A model generated the notes under the pieces. The model made no database searches, had not been told where the DNA came from, and was given only the letters and a program-made list of their open reading frames with translations. Shown one piece after another: positions 25,925 to 36,100 of a stretch of 64,000 nucleotides of DNA (within the stretch, counting starts at the first letter, position 1; each line of letters opens with the position of its first letter). Made by a program: the position numbers and the translations under genes. The DNA comes from a virus: positions 1 through 64,000 of the IMG/VR virus record IMGVR_UViG_3300037264_008423; one strand, given 5' to 3'.

Positions 25925-28212
25925 CAGACAAGTCAGTTTTAGTTTCAACCATCGCCCTTGTGGATGATACCAACGTGGACGCGCTCCGCACCGTTCGCGA
26001 AAGCTTCCGTCGCCAGACCTGGCCCCACAAAGAGCTGATTTTAGTCAATCAGAGGGAGCGCGCCCTGGGGGAACCGGGAGAGATCCGGCCCCTAAACGGA
26101 GAGTCACCCCTGGCAGCCGGAGTAAAAGCCGCGCGCGGCCACATTTGCGTGGTTTGGACCCCCGGCTGGTGGTATCACCAGAATGTGCTGGGCATCCACG
26201 CCAAGCTCGTGGACCCCTGGCTCCGAGTCGAGCTGTGCCATGCCCTGGATGAGCCGTCGCATAGCTATTCTTTTTTCCGGCGCGCTTACGCCGTGCTGGA
26301 TTCACCCAAAATGAAGCTCAGGCAGGTAGGCGCGGTCGGGCTGGTGGAGAAGATTGCCGCCAACCACGATCTGCGGGGCTGGAGCCTGTATCACTCCGGG
26401 AACCTGGGTGACATCATCTATTCGCTTCCCGCCATGAAAGTGCTGGGATTTGGCGTCTATTACCTGGGGGTGGACACTAGCATGAACCCCAAGCCAGACC
26501 TGCGCGAGGTCATGTCGCCCAAGCTGGTGCAAACTATCGCGCCCCTGATGCTGGCCCAGCCTTACGTGCGCGCCGTTTACTTCACTCAGCACATGCCGAT
26601 TGTCAGCTACGATTTGAATCTTTTTCGCAATTTTGCCGCGCCGGAGAAAAACCTCGTGGCGCAGTCTTTGGACGCCTGCTGTCTCAGCGCGGAAAACTTT
26701 TTCAACGACCAAACCCCGTGGCTGGATGTGGACCCGGTGCCCCTGCGGCGCGGCGTCGTGGTCCACCGCAGCCATCGCTGGCGCAATCCCAGCTTCCCCT
26801 GGGCGGAGGTCTATGACCGTTTTCGCGCCGAAATGGTTTTTGTTGGCACGTCCGAGGAGCACGCCTCTTTTGTGTCCGACTTCGGTTTGATTCCCTACGT
26901 GCCCACGCCCAATCTTCTGGAATTAGCCCGAATCATTGCCGGGTGCCACTTGTTTATCGGGAACCAGAGCTGCCCCTATGCCATCGCCGAGGGACTTAAG
27001 GTCAATACGCTGCAAGAGACCTTTCCGCAGATCGCCAACTGCCTGTTTCAGCGCCCCAATGCCGTCTATGGCCGGGATAAATTTGTTTACATTCCCGGCC
27101 TAAAGCAATGGCCGCCCAATCCCCGCCGTCAACGGCGCTGGTTTCACCGGTCCCGCTTGCACCGAGTGTCCACCGAAGTGGACGTGATTGAACGGCCCAA
27201 GGACTACAAAACCTTCTATATTCACCAGGGCGAGTCGGCGGTGGTGGGCGGCCTGCACCGCAGCGTGAGCATGGAAACGACCCACCTGTTCGACCACGCC
27301 CGGATGCTCCAGGCCATTCCCATGCCGCCGCCCATGCAGCGGAACGTGATTCAGTGGACTTTGGGCCGAAAAGGCCGGGTAGAAGCCTGGTTCAACCCCA
27401 GCCTGGTCCTGCGCAACGGTCGGCGCTGGCTGGCCTACCGCTGTGAATGCATTCCGTGGTTCCGCCTGTCAATGGTCGCGTTGAGCGAGCTGGATGCGAA
27501 CTGGAATCCCATCCTGGAGGGCACCACCGTGATGAACCTCCACTCCAAGTTTGGCAATTACTGCGTGGAAGACCCGCGATTTTTTGTTTACAAAGATAAT
27601 CTGTGGCTTTCCTACACAGACGCCCATGAAACCGCCTTGGCCCGGCTCAACGAGGATATGACCACGGCGGATAGCTTCTATTTGGAGCGCCCCTGGTTTC
27701 ATACCCGGCCTGAGAAAAACTGGACCTTTTTCGAGACCGAGGGTCGGCTATACGCGGTTTACGCCCTTTCCCCGCACAAGATCATCGAGGTCAACACCCA
27801 GGATCGCACCACCCGGTTTGCCCATGAAGTTCGTTACACCTTTAAATGGAACTGGGGAGAGTTGCGCGGCGGGTCCTCGCCGGTAATGCACGAGGGCCTG
27901 TATTGGTCTTTCTTCCACAGCAGCATCAATATCCGGGACGAGTCTTACGGCCCCATTCGCCAATACCTGATTGGAGTTTATGCTTTTGAACCCCGACCGC
28001 CGTTTACACCCGTGTGGATGTCCCAGCAGCCGCTCTTAGCGGGGGAGGAAGAGCAGCTTCAGCACGACCGGCCATCGCAGCACTCGGTGGTCTTTCCTTG
28101 CGGCTCGCTTCGGCTCGACCACGGCTGGCTGGTATCTTTTGGTGAAAATGACTGCCGCTGCCGGATGGCGTTCTTTGACGATGAGATTGTCCATAAACTG
28201 CAAAAGCTATGA
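25921..28212 (+). CDS. multidomain glycan enzyme: GT2-like, GT9-like and GH130-like parts
   Basis: 763 residues in three parts. Residues 1-100 resemble a reduced GT2 nucleotide-sugar-binding half (VSTIALVDD, ESFRRQTWPHKELILVNQ). Residues about 155-390 resemble GT9 (heptosyltransferase-like) proteins: YHSGNLGDIIYSLPAMKVL near the start and CHLFIGNQSCPYAIAEGL near the end. Residues about 455-760 look like a five-bladed beta-propeller of the GH130/GH43 kind, with FNPSLVLRNGRRWLAYR, EDPRFFVYKDNLWLSYTD and GGSSPVMHEGLYW. First gene of a glycan cassette, overlapping neighbours by 4 bp on both sides. Substrate unknown; probably a surface glycan of host or virion. Confidence 0.7.
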   Translation: MTDKSVLVSTIALVDDTNVDALRTVRESFRRQTWPHKELILVNQRERALGEPGEIRPLNGESPLAAGVKAARGHICVVWTPGWWYHQNVLGIHAKLVDPWLRVELCHALDEPSHSYSFFRRAYAVLDSPKMKLRQVGAVGLVEKIAANHDLRGWSLYHSGNLGDIIYSLPAMKVLGFGVYYLGVDTSMNPKPDLREVMSPKLVQTIAPLMLAQPYVRAVYFTQHMPIVSYDLNLFRNFAAPEKNLVAQSLDACCLSAENFFNDQTPWLDVDPVPLRRGVVVHRSHRWRNPSFPWAEVYDRFRAEMVFVGTSEEHASFVSDFGLIPYVPTPNLLELARIIAGCHLFIGNQSCPYAIAEGLKVNTLQETFPQIANCLFQRPNAVYGRDKFVYIPGLKQWPPNPRRQRRWFHRSRLHRVSTEVDVIERPKDYKTFYIHQGESAVVGGLHRSVSMETTHLFDHARMLQAIPMPPPMQRNVIQWTLGRKGRVEAWFNPSLVLRNGRRWLAYRCECIPWFRLSMVALSELDANWNPILEGTTVMNLHSKFGNYCVEDPRFFVYKDNLWLSYTDAHETALARLNEDMTTADSFYLERPWFHTRPEKNWTFFETEGRLYAVYALSPHKIIEVNTQDRTTRFAHEVRYTFKWNWGELRGGSSPVMHEGLYWSFFHSSINIRDESYGPIRQYLIGVYAFEPRPPFTPVWMSQQPLLAGEEEQLQHDRPSQHSVVFPCGSLRLDHGWLVSFGENDCRCRMAFFDDEIVHKLQKL

Positions 28213-28976
28213 TTGAGCTGCCTGACCTAATTGACTGGACCGTAACCGAGGACCAGGAGAAATACGTGCAAAATCACCGTATCCGGCTGCTGCGCACACT
28301 GGAGCAGTTGCCGGACGGCGGCGGGGAAAAGTCGTTGCTGGACATGGGCAGCTTTTTGCAGATGGCTCCCGTCTGCAAATACCAGCTCAATTACGCGCAC
28401 GTGGCGGCCTGCTACCTGGGCAATAAGAGCACCCGCAACGCGAGCGTGTTTTCGCGCAGCGGCAAAGAATTTGTCTGCCCCATGTCTTATTTTGACGGCG
28501 AAAGGGACAACTTCCCCTATAAAGACGCCTCCTTCGACACCGTGCTGTGCTGCGAAGTGCTGCCGCACGCCCAAAAAGATCCCATGTGGATGATGTTCGA
28601 GATCAATCGCATCACCAAGCTGGGCGGTGTGCTGGCCCTGACCGTGCCCAACGCCAATTCGATCAAGGCCGCGTGGAAAGTGCTTAACGGCTTTCATCCC
28701 GGTTTTTTCAGCAGCTATATCATCACAGGGGAGCCGCGCCTGGCGCGCGAATACTCTCCCGGAGAGCTAAATGACCTGATGCCGGTATCCGGCTTTCACC
28801 CGGTCAGCCTCACCGGCTGCAATTACGCCGTGGATTTCACTTCCACCGATTTGGAGCTGATGGAGCATTTAAAGGTAAACAATTTTCCCGATGTAATCCG
28901 GGACGAGTGTCTGATTATGGTCGCGCGCAAAATTGGCGAGCCGCAGGCGCGCTATCCTAAGTGGTTATACTACTAG
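28209..28976 (+). CDS. SAM-dependent methyltransferase (class I)
   Basis: 255 residues. Class I methyltransferase fold: motif I region LLDMGSFLQMAP (degenerate), then the characteristic FPYKDASFDTVLCCEVLPHAQKDP followed by EINRITKLGGVLALTVPN. Target unknown; the position inside a glycosyltransferase cluster suggests sugar or glycan methylation rather than DNA. The ATG overlaps the previous stop. Confidence 0.8.
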   Translation: MIELPDLIDWTVTEDQEKYVQNHRIRLLRTLEQLPDGGGEKSLLDMGSFLQMAPVCKYQLNYAHVAACYLGNKSTRNASVFSRSGKEFVCPMSYFDGERDNFPYKDASFDTVLCCEVLPHAQKDPMWMMFEINRITKLGGVLALTVPNANSIKAAWKVLNGFHPGFFSSYIITGEPRLAREYSPGELNDLMPVSGFHPVSLTGCNYAVDFTSTDLELMEHLKVNNFPDVIRDECLIMVARKIGEPQARYPKWLYY

Positions 28977-28978
28977 CC

Positions 28979-29626
28979 ATGAAAATCACGGTGGTCATGC
29001 TCTACGATGAGGGGCGCGCGATCCTGGGCGACGTAACCGCCCCGCTGTTTAAAGCCTATGCTCAAAAGCACGGCTACCAATTTGTTTGTTACCGCCAGCT
29101 TTTTGACTACCGGCTCAATCCCTCCTGGAATAAGCTGATTGCCGTGCGCACCCAACTGCGGGAAAGCGACTGGGTGCTGTGGGTGGACGCGGACGTGCTC
29201 TTGCTGCGCGACGACATCCGTATTGAGTCGGTGATCCAAACCCACGCCTGGAACAAGCCCCTGGTGATCTCCTTGGATAAGTGGGGCGTCTGCTTTGGCA
29301 TCTTTCTGGTCAAAAACTGTTTCTGGTCCGAGACCATGCTTGACGCGCTGCCGCTCCTGGGGCAGATCCAACCCGCCGATCTTTTCGACAACCACGACAC
29401 CTGGGAACAAAATACAATCAAGTGCCTTATGCACTATTTTTCCGACTTTAGGAGCAAGATTGCCACGATCCCGGAGTGGCTGCTGGCAAACCAGAACTCC
29501 GATTTCTGGCCGCGCGCCTGGATGTGCCACTACTGGGCTTCGGGCAAACCCAGCCTCCCCGCCGTGCGTGACGCGATGCTGGGCGCGATCAAAGAGGGCT
29601 GGTCCACCCGCTTCCATAAGGTATGA
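28979..29626 (+). CDS. glycosyltransferase with DxD motif (GT34-like)
   Basis: 215 residues from ATG 28979, 2 bp after the methyltransferase stop; a GTG at 28961 would overlap. GT-A type transferase: MKITVVMLYDEG start, HGYQFVCYRQ, PSWNKLIAVRTQL and a DxD metal/nucleotide-sugar site in WVLWVDADVLLL. The C-terminal HYWASG region is typical of GT34-like galactosyl-/xylosyltransferase relatives. Together with its neighbours it probably builds or edits a surface glycan. Sugar donor not predictable. Confidence 0.75.
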   Translation: MKITVVMLYDEGRAILGDVTAPLFKAYAQKHGYQFVCYRQLFDYRLNPSWNKLIAVRTQLRESDWVLWVDADVLLLRDDIRIESVIQTHAWNKPLVISLDKWGVCFGIFLVKNCFWSETMLDALPLLGQIQPADLFDNHDTWEQNTIKCLMHYFSDFRSKIATIPEWLLANQNSDFWPRAWMCHYWASGKPSLPAVRDAMLGAIKEGWSTRFHKV

Positions 29627-30342
29627 GAAACTGCTTTATTCTCGGCTCAGGCCGCTGCGGCACGTCCGCGCTCGCGGGAGCGTTAGCGCACTCCGGCGCA
29701 TTCACCGGCTATCACACCCTGGGGCCAACCCCCACCATGCCGAAAGGCTATTTTGAGGATCGGTGGTTTAACGACTGGAACAACGACCTGCTGTCCCAGG
29801 TCTGCCCCTATGAGGGACTGTTTCGCGCGCCTATTCCGCTCACGATTGACTGCGGCCAGATGCGATTGCACGATCCGCGCGCCCAGCGCAGTTTTTGGTT
29901 TGCCCCCTACGCGCTTAAGGACCCCCGGTTTGCCTTCACTTATCCCGTGTGGCGGGACCGTTATATCCAGCGGCCCCACGTCAATCTGGTGCTCTACCGG
30001 AATCCCTCGGATTTTGTGGCGAGCGCCCTCCGGCTGCGCCAGGACTACCCCGTGATTGCCAGTGACCCTGCCGCTTTGGAAGCCATGTGGGCTAACTCGT
30101 ATGAGCACGTGCTCAGAAACCACGACGACAGCTTTTATTACATCGACTACGCCGAAGTGGTGGATGGCAGCATCTTGCGCTGGCTGGAAGGACTACTGGG
30201 CTATCCGATTCAGCGGGATTTTATCCGGCCCAACATGGCCCGTAGCTCCGGCGCGCTCTGCCCGGAGAAGTTGCGACCCCTCTACGAGGAACTCCAGGCG
30301 CGCTCTATGCGTAGGGACATTCCTTTGGAATCCACGGCTTAG
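29623..30342 (+). CDS. sulfotransferase (PAPS-dependent)
   Basis: 239 residues. Shows the two PAPS-binding signatures of sulfotransferases: the 5'-phosphosulfate loop LGSGRCGTSAL at residues 7-17 and the 3'-phosphate region VLYRNPSDFVASAL near 123-136, with KDPRFAFTYPVWRD between them. Likely transfers sulfate to a sugar, given neighbouring glycosyltransferases. Sulfotransferases are uncommon in phage genomes. The gene overlaps the previous stop by 4 bp and its 3' end overlaps the convergent glycosyltransferase gene by 38 bp. Confidence 0.82.
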   Translation: MRNCFILGSGRCGTSALAGALAHSGAFTGYHTLGPTPTMPKGYFEDRWFNDWNNDLLSQVCPYEGLFRAPIPLTIDCGQMRLHDPRAQRSFWFAPYALKDPRFAFTYPVWRDRYIQRPHVNLVLYRNPSDFVASALRLRQDYPVIASDPAALEAMWANSYEHVLRNHDDSFYYIDYAEVVDGSILRWLEGLLGYPIQRDFIRPNMARSSGALCPEKLRPLYEELQARSMRRDIPLESTA

Positions 30343-31180
30343 GCCGCCACGCGAACGGGGAGGCGCAGATCGTTTCCGCCCGGCCCTGATAGAGCTGGAG
30401 CGCCGCCCGTGCCTTGGGCGTGGTGTCCAGTCCCACGATGTTCACGATGACCTGATCGGAAGTCAGCGCGGGATCGCTGCCATCGGTGGTGGGAATAAAG
30501 GGAACCCGGCCCGGCGACTCGTTGAACAAAGCGGTGGACACCGACAGAATCAGCTCGTCACTGACCATTCGGCCACGGTAGCGCGATCCGCCGAAGTCCA
30601 TGCAGGACTGGCAATACTCATAAAGATCACTGGCTGAACGGAAAAAGGAAACGGCACGCGCACTGCCGGAAGAATAGAGCCACTGGGTGTGGCATTCGTG
30701 CATCCGGCGCTGGGCTGGGATGGCGAAGAGCTGGAACAGCCGGTCGGCGGTGCCGTGGTCGATCAGCCAGTCCTGGGCATTCTCGTCAAGGGTCAAGCTC
30801 CGTCCCTTGTAGAGGCACGCCCAATCGATCTCGCGCATTTCCTGGTCAAAATAGGAAGAAACAGGCCGGGGGCTGGTCCACAGGCTGTCCGCGTCAATAT
30901 AGATCGTTTTTTGGAACGGGGTAAACAAGAAGAGCCGCAACTTGAAGCCGATGGGATTGATCTGGCCCAGGTGCCAGCAGCGATGCTCCGGCGTTAAGGG
31001 GATGAGATGATCAAAAACCTGGCAGTCCGTGTCGCTCAAGTAGCGCAGCGTTTTTGGCTCATGGAACAGGGCGATACGGACGGCAGGATCGGCAAACTTA
31101 AGGCTGACCGCGAAATTGTAGGCGTAGATCCCAAAGCAGGGCTTGCCCACGGCAATTAAGCAAACACCCTGAGACTCCAT
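30305..31180 (-). CDS. glycosyltransferase, GT8-like
   Basis: 291 residues. GT-A fold with N-terminal GVCLIAVGKPCFGIYAYNFAVSLKF, helix with KLRLFLFTPF, and DxD in TIYIDADSLW (about residues 94-103), the arrangement of GT8-like transferases. The C-terminal part contains RGRMVSDELILSVST. On the opposite strand to the rest of the glycan cassette but tail-to-tail with it, so probably part of the same function under different control. A 63-residue gene lies immediately upstream. Confidence 0.75.
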   Translation of the reverse strand: MESQGVCLIAVGKPCFGIYAYNFAVSLKFADPAVRIALFHEPKTLRYLSDTDCQVFDHLIPLTPEHRCWHLGQINPIGFKLRLFLFTPFQKTIYIDADSLWTSPRPVSSYFDQEMREIDWACLYKGRSLTLDENAQDWLIDHGTADRLFQLFAIPAQRRMHECHTQWLYSSGSARAVSFFRSASDLYEYCQSCMDFGGSRYRGRMVSDELILSVSTALFNESPGRVPFIPTTDGSDPALTSDQVIVNIVGLDTTPKARAALQLYQGRAETICASPFAWRPKPWIPKECPYA

Positions 31181-31181
31181 A

Positions 31182-31373
31182 CTAATTTGGGATGGCCAAA
31201 GCGCCCAGGCTGGGAATACGGACCGGCTCCTCTTCAGGCGGCGGCCCCTGGGGCATCCGTTTTAACATCTCCAGCGCAAAGCGTGTTTTGGCCTCGCCAT
31301 CCTGTTGCAAGCTAGCCTGTTGCCGGGTCGGGCTGAACCGGCTGGCCACGTCGATAAATTGATTCAAGTTCAC
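31182..31373 (-). CDS. hypothetical small protein
   Basis: 63 residues, N-terminal helix (MNLNQFIDVASRFSPTRQQ), second helix (KTRFALEMLKRM) and a proline-rich end. It ends 1 bp before the GT8-like gene and may be translated with it. No family recognised. Confidence 0.45.
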   Translation of the reverse strand: MNLNQFIDVASRFSPTRQQASLQQDGEAKTRFALEMLKRMPQGPPPEEEPVRIPSLGALAIPN

Positions 31374-31406
31374 GTTCTAACTACCCGCCTGGAAAGCAAC
31401 TAGCGC

Positions 31407-32489
31407 ATGTCGCCGGATCGAATAAAGCGAGAAATTGCCGCCGTGTTTGAGGTTATCCGCAACCGCACCACGGACGATGAAGTCTATATCCTCTGTCCGG
31501 TTCCGGGCTGCGGGGACAAAACGGGCAATCGCAGCATTAACGTCAAGACTCTGCGCACTCACTGCTGGCGCTGTTCCGACCCCCAGCCGCACCATCTCAA
31601 AACCCTCTTCCGGCTCCTGGGCCATGAGATGGAGGACTACCACACGATGGAGCTGTCCGAACTGGAGGCGCTGCTGCGGGGTGAGGTTAGTAAGCCGGTG
31701 ACGCCGGTCCAGGATATTCCGTTGCCGGAGGGTTTTAAACCTCTCAGCCAAAACCGCAAAAGCTGTTACTGGCGATTTTGTCGGGACATGGCCGAACGAA
31801 AGCACCTGACGATTGAGGATCTGGAAGAGGCCCAGGCCGGGTTTACCCGCAGCGGGGATTGGGAGCCTTACTGCATTTTTCCCGTCCGCGAGGGTCCGCG
31901 CACGGTTTATTACCAAGGCCGCACTTACACCGACGACGGCTTTGAAACGACCAAAAAGTTTCCCAGCAAGAAGGAAGTCCCTTACGGACCCGCCTACTGG
32001 GTCTATAACTTGGACGCGGTAGCCGACCTGAAAGTTCAGTTGGTTATCGTGGTGGAGTCTATTCTGAACATGCTCACGCTGCACCGAAAACTGCGCGAGC
32101 TGGACCTGCACCAGGAGATTATTTCCGTGTGCGTTTTCACCCACCGGCTCAGCCGGGCGCAGGTAACCAAGTTTCAACGTTATCCCCACGTAAAAGAGTT
32201 CTGCCTGCTTTTTGACAGTGACTCTACGGCGCTGGCCAACAAGACCGCGCTGGCCTTGGGTTCCACCCTGCCCTTGACCGTGGCGGCCATGCCCCACGGG
32301 GTAAACCCGGATGGAACCGTGCGCGTGACGAACGACGCCAACGACGACGTGGAGGCGGCGCTCGGCGCGGTCGCCGACCGGCAGCCCCCCAGTAGCGTCA
32401 CGGCGCTTCAAGCTAAGCTAAATGAGCCAAGTCCCATGAAGGGTCCTCTTTACTGGGAAAGCATCGCCCCGCCGCCAAGTCAGCCTTAA
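31407..32489 (+). CDS. Toprim-type DNA primase-like protein
   Basis: 360 residues. N-terminal zinc ribbon (CPVPGC near 30-35 and CWRC near 53-56) as in DnaG/gp4-type primases. A central segment YCIFPVREGPRTVYYQGRTY...FPSKKEVPYG resembles the DnaG N-terminal catalytic subdomain. A Toprim core follows: VIVVESILNMLTL (conserved Glu) and CLLFDSDSTAL (DxD). No helicase domain, so a primase that would need a separate helicase; it is unlike T4 gp61 in lacking nothing obvious of Toprim. Divergent from the small minus-strand gene upstream. Confidence 0.75.
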   Translation: MSPDRIKREIAAVFEVIRNRTTDDEVYILCPVPGCGDKTGNRSINVKTLRTHCWRCSDPQPHHLKTLFRLLGHEMEDYHTMELSELEALLRGEVSKPVTPVQDIPLPEGFKPLSQNRKSCYWRFCRDMAERKHLTIEDLEEAQAGFTRSGDWEPYCIFPVREGPRTVYYQGRTYTDDGFETTKKFPSKKEVPYGPAYWVYNLDAVADLKVQLVIVVESILNMLTLHRKLRELDLHQEIISVCVFTHRLSRAQVTKFQRYPHVKEFCLLFDSDSTALANKTALALGSTLPLTVAAMPHGVNPDGTVRVTNDANDDVEAALGAVADRQPPSSVTALQAKLNEPSPMKGPLYWESIAPPPSQP

Positions 32490-32537
32490 GGCCGCTGATA
32501 AATAAAGTAAACAATAGAGACGGGGTTCTAGCTTCGC

Positions 32538-33122
32538 ATGAATCTTAAAGTTGCTAGAGGACGCATCGTCGTCAAAAAACGCGAAGTTAAACTCAAAGGA
32601 CTCATCGAGCTGCCGCAGACTCGCGCTAGGCTCTATGAGATTGGCGAAGTCGTAACCGTGGGAGACTGCACCCAGTATGGTTACCAGAACAGGTCCCATA
32701 CGGAGGAGGTCTATCAGCCCGGTGAATTAGTGCTCTTTCAACTGCCTCAGCACTTGGCTGCCAGTGTCAGTTACAACATCAAAGGAACACTCCACGCGTT
32801 CCTCAGCGTGGAGGATCTCATTGCCCGTCTCTTCTCGGACATCATCTCCCTCAAAGACTTCAAGGTGGTGGGCCGGTTTGTGCTCCTGCGGCCCAGCGTC
32901 CGCAGCGCCAGCCCGATTGTGCTGCCGGACAGCGCCACGGAGGCCAAGCAGGAAAATCTGCATTTCAGCGTGGAACAGACCGGTTTGGACGTTGAAACGG
33001 ACTATTTTCACGGCCAGGAAGTGTTCCCGGACAAGGGCCGGGTCAATCCGATGGTGATCGATGGCGAGGAACTGGCGTTCGTGGACCAGCAGTTTTTATA
33101 CGGGGCGCTGGGCGGTAGTTAG
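32538..33122 (+). CDS. GroES-like co-chaperonin with two Cpn10-type halves
   Basis: 194 residues. First half (1-95) follows the Cpn10 pattern: LKVARGRIVVKKREV, GLIELPQT, YEIGEVVTVGD, YQPGELVLFQ and LHAFLSVEDLIARL. The second half (about 105-190) begins again with VVGRFVLLRPSVRSASPIVLPDS and has VETDYFHGQEVFP. It reads as a tandem, diverged duplication. T4 gp31 is the functional precedent: it replaces GroES so that GroEL can fold the capsid protein. The gene is in a plus-strand pair with a giant virion protein (3 bp apart), suggesting a role in virion protein folding. Confidence 0.72.
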   Translation: MNLKVARGRIVVKKREVKLKGLIELPQTRARLYEIGEVVTVGDCTQYGYQNRSHTEEVYQPGELVLFQLPQHLAASVSYNIKGTLHAFLSVEDLIARLFSDIISLKDFKVVGRFVLLRPSVRSASPIVLPDSATEAKQENLHFSVEQTGLDVETDYFHGQEVFPDKGRVNPMVIDGEELAFVDQQFLYGALGGS

Positions 33123-33125
33123 CGT

Positions 33126-36100
33126 GTGATAACGCTGACCTTAAATGGCGCGCCGCTGCCAGCGATTTTAACCGCTAATTTGTTCATTGAGTTAGCCGTC
33201 CGTGTGGATGGCGAACATCCGCTCTACACGGAGTGGTCGGTCTGGACCTCGACTTTGGTCGCAATGGGAACGGGCAGCCCCCTGGCTTTTCGTCCGACTC
33301 AGACTGCCGTCCACTACCTCAGCGTGTATGCTGTGGACGGGGCAGGGCGAGCCAGCACGCAAAGCTTTAGCGTCCAAGTGCTGGAGCGGCAGGCCAGCCC
33401 GGTGGTCCTGGCTGTTGACTGGACCAAAAACCGATACCTGAAGACAGAAACCCTGCGCGCGCAAATTCGTTTCGTGGACCCGCAGGGATTGGCTTACCAG
33501 TCGCTTCATTGGAACCTCTACCGAAACAGCACTTGGAGGTCGTCCGGCGTGGGCACCCTCGCGGTCCATCCTGAAGCGGACCACGGAGTTTATCGCATCG
33601 TGGCCACGGCAGTGGACTACTACGGGAACACCATTACCGGTGAAAGTTCCGTGGTGGTGGGCGGCAGCTTCGAGGTCCAGGCGACACTGAGACCCGTGAA
33701 CGCCGGTCGCACGATGCAATTCCTGGGCAGCGCCTATACCGGCGAACAGCGCGGGGACGCTGCCTTGTCCACGGCCATCGGCATGGCGTGGTCGGCAATG
33801 GCCGAGGAGATCTACCTGCTGCCGGGCACCACGCACTTTCAGGTGGAACTCGATCCTTCCGAGCTGGCCGCGCCAGGCCAGGTGGTCGTGCGCACCCCCA
33901 CAGGCAATTGGAGTGTCAAGGGCCAGCCGCCCCGGATGATCGACCTGCCCTATGAGTTCCTGGATAACACGCACTTTATTCCCGCGCCTGCGGACCTGCG
34001 CCTGCGCCTTTTTGTGGAAAGCTATGCGACCAGCATAGGCGTTCAGGCGGGGTTTCACTTTCGCGTCAAAATCAACTGCTTCTACGATGGGAGGCAGGTT
34101 TACCAGTTTCGGGCTTGCGCGCGCACGCAAGCGACAGGCGGCAGCGGTCCGCGCGCCCGAAGATTTGCCGTTATTTTCAGTCAGGTGGATCTGCTCACCG
34201 ACACGGATACCACCGCAAACCGGATGGGGATTCCCTCCGGCCAGGCGCAACGCTACCTCACCGAGCTGCCGGAGCTGTTATCCATTCCCTTGAGCGTGGA
34301 CGGAACGCCGGACCAGTCTGATCCGGCGCGGCGCGCCAGCTACACGGACCAAAATTGGACCGTGGCTTACGATCCTGTCGCGGCGGGGGCCAAGGGTGTG
34401 GACGCGCACTCCACCTACGCCATCGAGCAGTGCCGCCCTTTTGTAACTTCCTTCATGATGCCGGGCTACCCCACCATCATCCAACGGCCCCGCAGGCTTT
34501 CCGGGACGGTGGGAGTCTATCTGGCCAACGGCCACTTAAACGCGGGTGCGGAGATTAACCTCAGCCTGCTGTCCGCTGGCGGCTTTAGCGCGCGCACGGT
34601 CGCCGTGCCGGTGGACGAGGATGCCTATAGCCCGGACCAGACCCGCTACGTCAAGGTGGGGGAAGCGGAATTGGATCTCAGCGACAGCGAATTTATCGAC
34701 AACGGCCTCGTGGGCTTTGTCAATGTGGATGAAAGCGGGGCCAGTGCCGAGTCCTGGCCGGTGGGCGAGATCCAGCCTGATCCCGTAATTCTGGAAGGCA
34801 CCATTTATTCAACCTCGTCGGCGGCCTTTGCGCGCTTGGATGGCGCTTGCTACTACAACGAAGGGGCGGTCGCGGTGATGACCGGCACCCATGCGCTGGA
34901 CGCTACCGGCACCGCGTATCCGCTAGTGCCGGACATTGTGGCCTGCTTCGACCCTCTCTGCGGACCGGTGGGGCTTTACTGCTACGGTGAAAACAACGGC
35001 ACCACCACTCTGCACGTGCCGCAGCCCCTCTATTATCCCGCGCCCTACGTGGCCCCCGCCGATCAAGTAACCCGGTGCTACTGTAATCCCTGTTTGCTGG
35101 AGACCTGGATCGGCACCAACGGCACACTGCCTGCTTACCCGGCCTTCGTAGCCTATCAGGACGGAAGCTACTGCGGCGTCCCCTGGTCTTACCATGCCTG
35201 CAACGGGACGAGCGCCTCCCTGGTCATCCCCTATCCCACCGCGACGGTCCCACCGGGCTACGTGGCTTACGCGGGAACCTGCTACAACAACCAGGGCCAA
35301 CTCACCTACACAACAGGATACACACTGGTGGGGAGGAACGCAGTCAGCCCGGTGTTTGACTGCCAGGATGCCGTTTGCACGGGGTCGATTGCAAATGGCA
35401 ATGTCGTGCGCTACCGCGACCATGAAACGCAGCGCGATGTGGATGTCTATTTTGAACACTTGGACGCGGGTGTGCCACAGTATGGGGTCATCCGCGCTAC
35501 CATTGACGATGGTCTGCGGGGCTTAAGCGCCGGATGCGGCATCGTGTCGATCACCCGGCAGGAGTCGCAGCAGTGGATTACCACCGTAGTCGGCACCGGC
35601 GTCCTGGAGGTCATTGTGACGCCCGTAGGCGGCGACCGGCAGATCTTGCGCTATCGCGATGGAACCGCGACTGTTTACGATTTAAACTCAGGGGTCAGCG
35701 GTCGCAAAATTCCAGTGGTGCCGGGCGACCGGCTCGTGCTTCGCGCCTACGCCCCCAAGCGAAAGCAGTTCACGGTAAACTGGCGGCCCTTCGTGCCCCG
35801 GCCCCGGCTCTATGCCTCCGGCACTGTTGCCGGTTCCTTCAACTCGCGCATCCGGGCCGTGGGATTCAGCGGCTTGACGGATCGCAGCGAGTATCAATTT
35901 TACGGCACACTGCCTGCGGATTTGGCAGTCAGTGAAGTCAACCCGGATACCATTCTCACGGTGGTTTCGCAGGGCCAGGAATACGCGCTGCTACGGGTCC
36001 GGGGTGTGCATGACCCGGCGTGCGCGCTACCCACGCTTTATTGGTATGGCAGCACCCAAACGCTTCCCGGACCGCTGGAATTTAGGCTTTACGCCGGGCG

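Noticed and set aside
27067-27600. TTGTTTAC copies inside coding sequence (near 27080 and 27587, also 12766 and 48117)
   Set aside because: They spell Phe-Val-Tyr or similar codons within clear genes and have no gene start just downstream, so they are counted as chance.
32507-32514. TTGTTTAC on the minus strand before the co-chaperonin gene
   Set aside because: Only a plus-strand gene lies downstream on that side; the orientation does not fit a promoter for any neighbour. The same holds for the plus-strand copy at 38437.
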